Positions 61,185 to 64,000 of a stretch of 64,000 nucleotides of DNA are shown in pieces. Below the pieces are notes generated by a model that ran no database searches, was not told the DNA's origin, and saw only the letters and a list, made by a program, of their open reading frames with translations. The stretch lies in the NCBI RefSeq assembly GCF_009754945.1, contig NZ_WPIN01000004.1:434001-498000 (forward strand), written 5' to 3'. The position numbers and the translations under genes were made by a program. The DNA comes from Spirosoma arboris. Its GTDB lineage: Bacteria > Bacteroidota > Bacteroidia > Cytophagales > Spirosomataceae. The first letter of the stretch is position 1; each line of letters opens with the position of its first letter.

Positions 61185-62474
61185 GGTATTCAACAATTGA
61201 TTATATAACTCAATATGTTGCTTCGCTATAACTTCTTCCGAGAAACGATTTTCGGCGGATTTTCGGGCATTATAGCGTACGATTTCCGGGTTTGCATTTG
61301 TTAATATAAAGTCCATTCCGTCGACGAGTTGCTGGGCTGAACCAATGTCGGCGAGATACCCATTTTGCTGATGGTCAATCATCTCAGGAATGCCACCGGT
61401 TCTGAATCCCACTACTGGTGTTCCACAGGCCATAGCTTCGATAACCGTATTGGGTAAATTATCTTCCAAAGAGGGGACAATCATGGCATCAGCAGCATTA
61501 TAGGCTGCTACAATATCGTCCTCGGTGGTTAATAAACCGAGGTGTCGGACAGGGTAGGGAAGCTCATTGAACAGATAGGAGCGCCCTTTGCCAAATACCA
61601 GAATTTCAGGCGTTAAATCAGGGTGTTGCCGGTGCAAAAGCGTTAGGGCTTCGGCAAAATAGGTGAAGCCTTTGCGGGTGTCCGTTACGTTCGCACTACC
61701 GAACAAAAGCCTTGGGTGTTGTGTGTCAGGAAGGTCAAGACGAGCGTTTGCTTCGGCGCGGTCAACGGGGCAAAAAACAGTCTGGTCAATGGCGTAGGGA
61801 ATAACAGTGAACGGAAAATTCCGCAGCAGCGCGCTTCGTTTAGCTTCATTGGCTAACCAATGGCTCGGTGGTGTAAAATGCAGGCTTGCCTTACCGAAAA
61901 GGCGTTGTTTTTGCTCAAAAACTTTATTGGATAAATCGTGTTCCGCTGGCTTTTTCAGATATGGACACTGGTGGCAATGAGTCAGAAAATGATCGCATCC
62001 GCGTGAGTAGTGGCATCCGCCCGTAAAGGCCCACTGGTCGTGCAGCGTCCACACGATGGGTTTACCTAAATCGAATAGTGATTGTAGACCATTGATCGAC
62101 AAAAAGCCAAAGTTGATCCAGTGAAGGTGCAGTATATCAGCCTGTTGGATTGCCGGATGAAAGTTGAGTGTAGCGCCAAACTTAGCGGGCGAAAACTGAA
62201 AGCGCACCGAAGCGTCACGCTCATGTGGCAAAAAGTATAGCCGTTCAGCCACGAAGCGTCCAAAAGCAGTTTGCTCAGCCAGGAAATTGTTTGCTAAATA
62301 CAGGACACCTGACTCTGATTTATGTGTTTCCAGCCGATTTGCTGTTCCGACGAGCATTGTACTATCAACCGGTGTACTGGTCCATATTTGCTTTTGCAGC
62401 GCCCGATGAAGCCGATTGGCCGCCACAGCCGCTCCTCCAAAAAGGTGGTATGTGCTCAGGTGCGTAACTCTCAC
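61182..62474 (-). CDS. Glycosyltransferase family 4
   Basis: A 430-residue GT-B transferase: THLSTYHLFGGAAVAANRLH at the N-terminus with the Gly-rich acceptor loop, the middle WTLHDQWAFTGGCHYSRGCD with a Cys/His-rich insertion (CDHFLTHCHQCPYL), and the C-terminal donor-site segment PSLEDNLPNTVIEAMACGTP, then VVGFRTGGIPEMID, the E-x7-E motif of GT4. Cytoplasmic or peripheral membrane. It overlaps the FkbM-type gene by 4 bp (start in 62471-62474), so the two are co-translated. Nucleotide-sugar donor unknown. Confidence 0.94.
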   Translation of the reverse strand: MRVTHLSTYHLFGGAAVAANRLHRALQKQIWTSTPVDSTMLVGTANRLETHKSESGVLYLANNFLAEQTAFGRFVAERLYFLPHERDASVRFQFSPAKFGATLNFHPAIQQADILHLHWINFGFLSINGLQSLFDLGKPIVWTLHDQWAFTGGCHYSRGCDHFLTHCHQCPYLKKPAEHDLSNKVFEQKQRLFGKASLHFTPPSHWLANEAKRSALLRNFPFTVIPYAIDQTVFCPVDRAEANARLDLPDTQHPRLLFGSANVTDTRKGFTYFAEALTLLHRQHPDLTPEILVFGKGRSYLFNELPYPVRHLGLLTTEDDIVAAYNAADAMIVPSLEDNLPNTVIEAMACGTPVVGFRTGGIPEMIDHQQNGYLADIGSAQQLVDGMDFILTNANPEIVRYNARKSAENRFSEEVIAKQHIELYNQLLNT

Positions 62475-63457
62475 CGCCCCACTAGTTTATCGAACTTCTT
62501 AACGACTTCAGGCCAGAAGCCCAGACCAAATACGCGCCCCCAAATTCGCCGACGTGAATAGGCTTCCATTTCGGTGAAAATCGGGTCTGAGGAGATGCTT
62601 TTGGCTTTCTGAGTCAGAATCAGTGCAAAGCCATGTTGCTTTAGCGTCGTGGCAAAAACCCAGCCTAACAATAGGTTTCGCTGGGTAAGCATGGTTTCAT
62701 TAGCAAACCGATTCAGATAAGTCATTTCTCCCCAAACGGCGCTGTTCTTGAGCGAAAATAGGACGAATTTCTTTAGTAGTGGTTGGTTTGTGAAACTGTC
62801 CAGCAAAGCAGGTGTGATCCGTGGAGATCCCTTTGGTAGCAACTCGGCGAGCCAGTGACTACCCGTTTCTTCCATGAATTGCAGTACCTGATAAAGTTTG
62901 TCTTCGCCATCGTAGATAGAAGCAATTCCAGGCTCAAATTCAGCGGTGAGCACACGTTGAGCGCGATCGTCGCCAAGGTTGCGGAATAGTCGGAGATCGG
63001 TGCCTTGCGAGTCAGTTTTGAACCAGTCAACCTGTTTGATGTTCAGGCTATCGAGTGTGGAGCGAAGGCTCCTTGTCTTAAGTTGAACGACTTTAGTTGG
63101 TTCAAATTTTGGCGCAAACGCATACTCCTGAATCAAATCGGGTCGGGGACGTAGCAGACTGGAACAGTGGGGCGAAACGGTCAGGTAAAAGTTGGCCCGG
63201 CCTGGATTGGCTGTTTCGGTATCTTCCTCATCCGAACTGGGTCCAGTAACAATATTATTGAACGTGTAAAGCTTCCGAAAATGCCCGGACTCACTTTCGA
63301 CATAACCAAAGTCGCGATCGTCGGCATCGAAAGCGATACAAACGGCGTATTTGGCAAATGACTTCCACCGGCCATGCAATTGCCCTGACGCACCAATGTC
63401 CACCAGCACAGGTGGTTCAGTTTGGAACTCAGGGCGGGAAAGGATTTTGTCGATCAT
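62471..63457 (-). CDS. FkbM-family methyltransferase
   Basis: A 328-residue protein with the FkbM-type SAM-binding fold: PVLVDIGASGQLHGRWKSFA at the N-terminus, IAFDADDRDFGYV, then the central VDWFKTDSQGTDLRLFRNLG (D-x-QG in place of the usual D.EG) and VLTAEFEPGIASIYDGEDK. It has a long C-terminal extension beyond the core. Such enzymes methylate sugars of surface glycans. It ends with the ATGA overlap to the GT4 gene and lies just after a second FkbM-type gene, so two methyl groups or two positions may be modified. Substrate unknown. Confidence 0.88.
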   Translation of the reverse strand: MIDKILSRPEFQTEPPVLVDIGASGQLHGRWKSFAKYAVCIAFDADDRDFGYVESESGHFRKLYTFNNIVTGPSSDEEDTETANPGRANFYLTVSPHCSSLLRPRPDLIQEYAFAPKFEPTKVVQLKTRSLRSTLDSLNIKQVDWFKTDSQGTDLRLFRNLGDDRAQRVLTAEFEPGIASIYDGEDKLYQVLQFMEETGSHWLAELLPKGSPRITPALLDSFTNQPLLKKFVLFSLKNSAVWGEMTYLNRFANETMLTQRNLLLGWVFATTLKQHGFALILTQKAKSISSDPIFTEMEAYSRRRIWGRVFGLGFWPEVVKKFDKLVGR

Positions 63458-63468
63458 TATTAGTTAGT

Positions 63469-63540
63469 AAGTGAAGTAGGTGAACTAAGTGAAGTGAGTA
63501 AAGTCTATAACGCACTTCACTTAGTTCACCTACTTCACTT
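63469..63540. repeat. Perfect 28-bp hairpin with 9-nt tandem arms
   Basis: The left arm 63469-63496 and right arm 63513-63540 are exact reverse complements with a 16-nt loop. The left arm splits into AAGTGAAGT, AGGTGAACT, AAGTGAAGT and a final G: three near-identical 9-mers with one C in 28 bases. It lies between the two FkbM-type genes and ends 5 bp before the stop of the upstream one. Confidence 0.93.
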
Positions 63541-63545
63541 CTCTA

Positions 63546-64000
63546 CTAGTTTCTATACGCAAAGATATTCAATTGCAAGTCCATGGTGTCGTTGCCAGTA
63601 TAACGATGATTGACCAAAGGCGCATGGCGGTACTGACTGGTATTGATATAATAACGAAATCCACTGCCTTCCAGGACTTTCATGACATCGGTCAGTGTTT
63701 GTGGGTGGTCGAGGTAGGCATGGAATTCGACGAATAGGTTCTGGACATGGGCCAGTGCATCATGGCAATCGGTTAGGACGGCGGTTTCGGCTCCTTCGAT
63801 GTCCATCTTAAGCATGTCGATGCGGGTCTCACGTAGGAGAACGTCGCGCAGCCGTACCGATGGTACTAATTTTCGATCGGTCTGGGAGAAGATAGAGGCT
63901 GAATCGGCCTGGTCACTACCGAACCAAATACCTTCTTCGTTTGTCCAAACGGCTTTTGTGATTACCTCAACACCCGAAATCTGGTTTTTGCGAAGATTAT
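63546..64000 (-). CDS. FkbM-family methyltransferase, partial at the right edge
   Basis: The minus frame is open to the window edge; the last 151 codons are visible. They show the FkbM core: VWTNEEGIWFGSDQADSASI, VPSVRLRDVLLRETRIDMLK, then MDIEGAETAVLTDC with the family's D.EG motif intact (unlike its neighbour), and FVEFHAYLDHPQTLTDVMKV. The N-terminus and true start lie beyond the edge; the internal Met seen in the open frame is not the start. It is upstream of, and on the same strand as, the second FkbM-type and GT4 genes. Confidence 0.9.
   Translation of the reverse strand, partial: NLRKNQISGVEVITKAVWTNEEGIWFGSDQADSASIFSQTDRKLVPSVRLRDVLLRETRIDMLKMDIEGAETAVLTDCHDALAHVQNLFVEFHAYLDHPQTLTDVMKVLEGSGFRYYINTSQYRHAPLVNHRYTGNDTMDLQLNIFAYRN

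Noticed and set aside
50030..63540. CRISPR array or phage-type repeats
   Set aside because: The repeats are isolated inverted pairs at gene ends with different sequences, not direct repeats with spacers.

Overview
The window looks like chromosome from a member of the Bacteroidota, most likely a Cytophagales / Spirosoma-type soil bacterium. The evidence is a SusC/SusD pair inside a glycan-degradation locus, promoter-like boxes of the Bacteroidetes form TTG-N18..22-TAnnTTTG, a DUF5103 (type IX secretion plug) protein, a DUF3276 PUR protein, PadR/ADOP permease remnants and lipoproteins with Bacteroidetes-type lipoboxes. This assignment is inferred from gene content; no database search was run.

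Layout. 1-3.7 kb: a cut-off Omp85-type barrel behind a PAP2 phosphatase, a decayed PadR-regulator/ABC-permease pair, and a catalytically degenerate NUDIX-fold regulator. 4-24.3 kb: a polysaccharide utilisation locus on the plus strand. It holds a five-domain ThuA/sugar-dehydrogenase/PKD/cytochrome c/CBM6 protein, a small secreted protein, an SDR, SusC, SusD, GH106, GH2, a secreted beta-propeller, GH79 and GH43. The enzyme set (alpha-L-rhamnosidase, beta-galactosidase, beta-glucuronidase type, arabinanase/galactanase type) fits a rhamnose- and glucuronate-decorated plant glycan such as arabinogalactan protein or a rhamnogalacturonan; this substrate is inference. The NUDIX regulator lies divergently beside the locus and dyad symmetries overlap the promoter of its first gene.

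24-46 kb is accessory: two serine beta-lactamase-like hydrolases, two DHFR/RibD-like proteins, an HxlR-controlled SDR / F420-type reductase / SDR operon with a clear palindromic operator, an erythromycin-esterase-like lipoprotein, a propeller-alpha/alpha-barrel fusion, DUF1028, DUF1624, a SnoaL-like protein and a GH9 enzyme. 46-47.9 kb is a gene graveyard ending at a tRNA-Thr(CGU), with the N-terminal fragment of a tyrosine recombinase, so it is probably the scar of an integrated element.

48-64 kb is more core-like: ABC-F, PA0069-type radical SAM, bestrophin, T9SS plug-like protein, YchF, DUF3276, RlpA, DUF58, TlpA-like thioredoxin, PfkA, then a glycosyltransferase/FkbM methyltransferase cluster that runs off the right edge. 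The most striking non-genic signal is here. Nearly every intergenic gap holds a long inverted repeat, often perfect over 28-34 bp. Left arms are mostly almost free of C, several arms are built from short tandem words (7 or 9 nt periods), and stop codons sometimes lie inside the arms. Sequences differ from locus to locus, but the architecture is shared.
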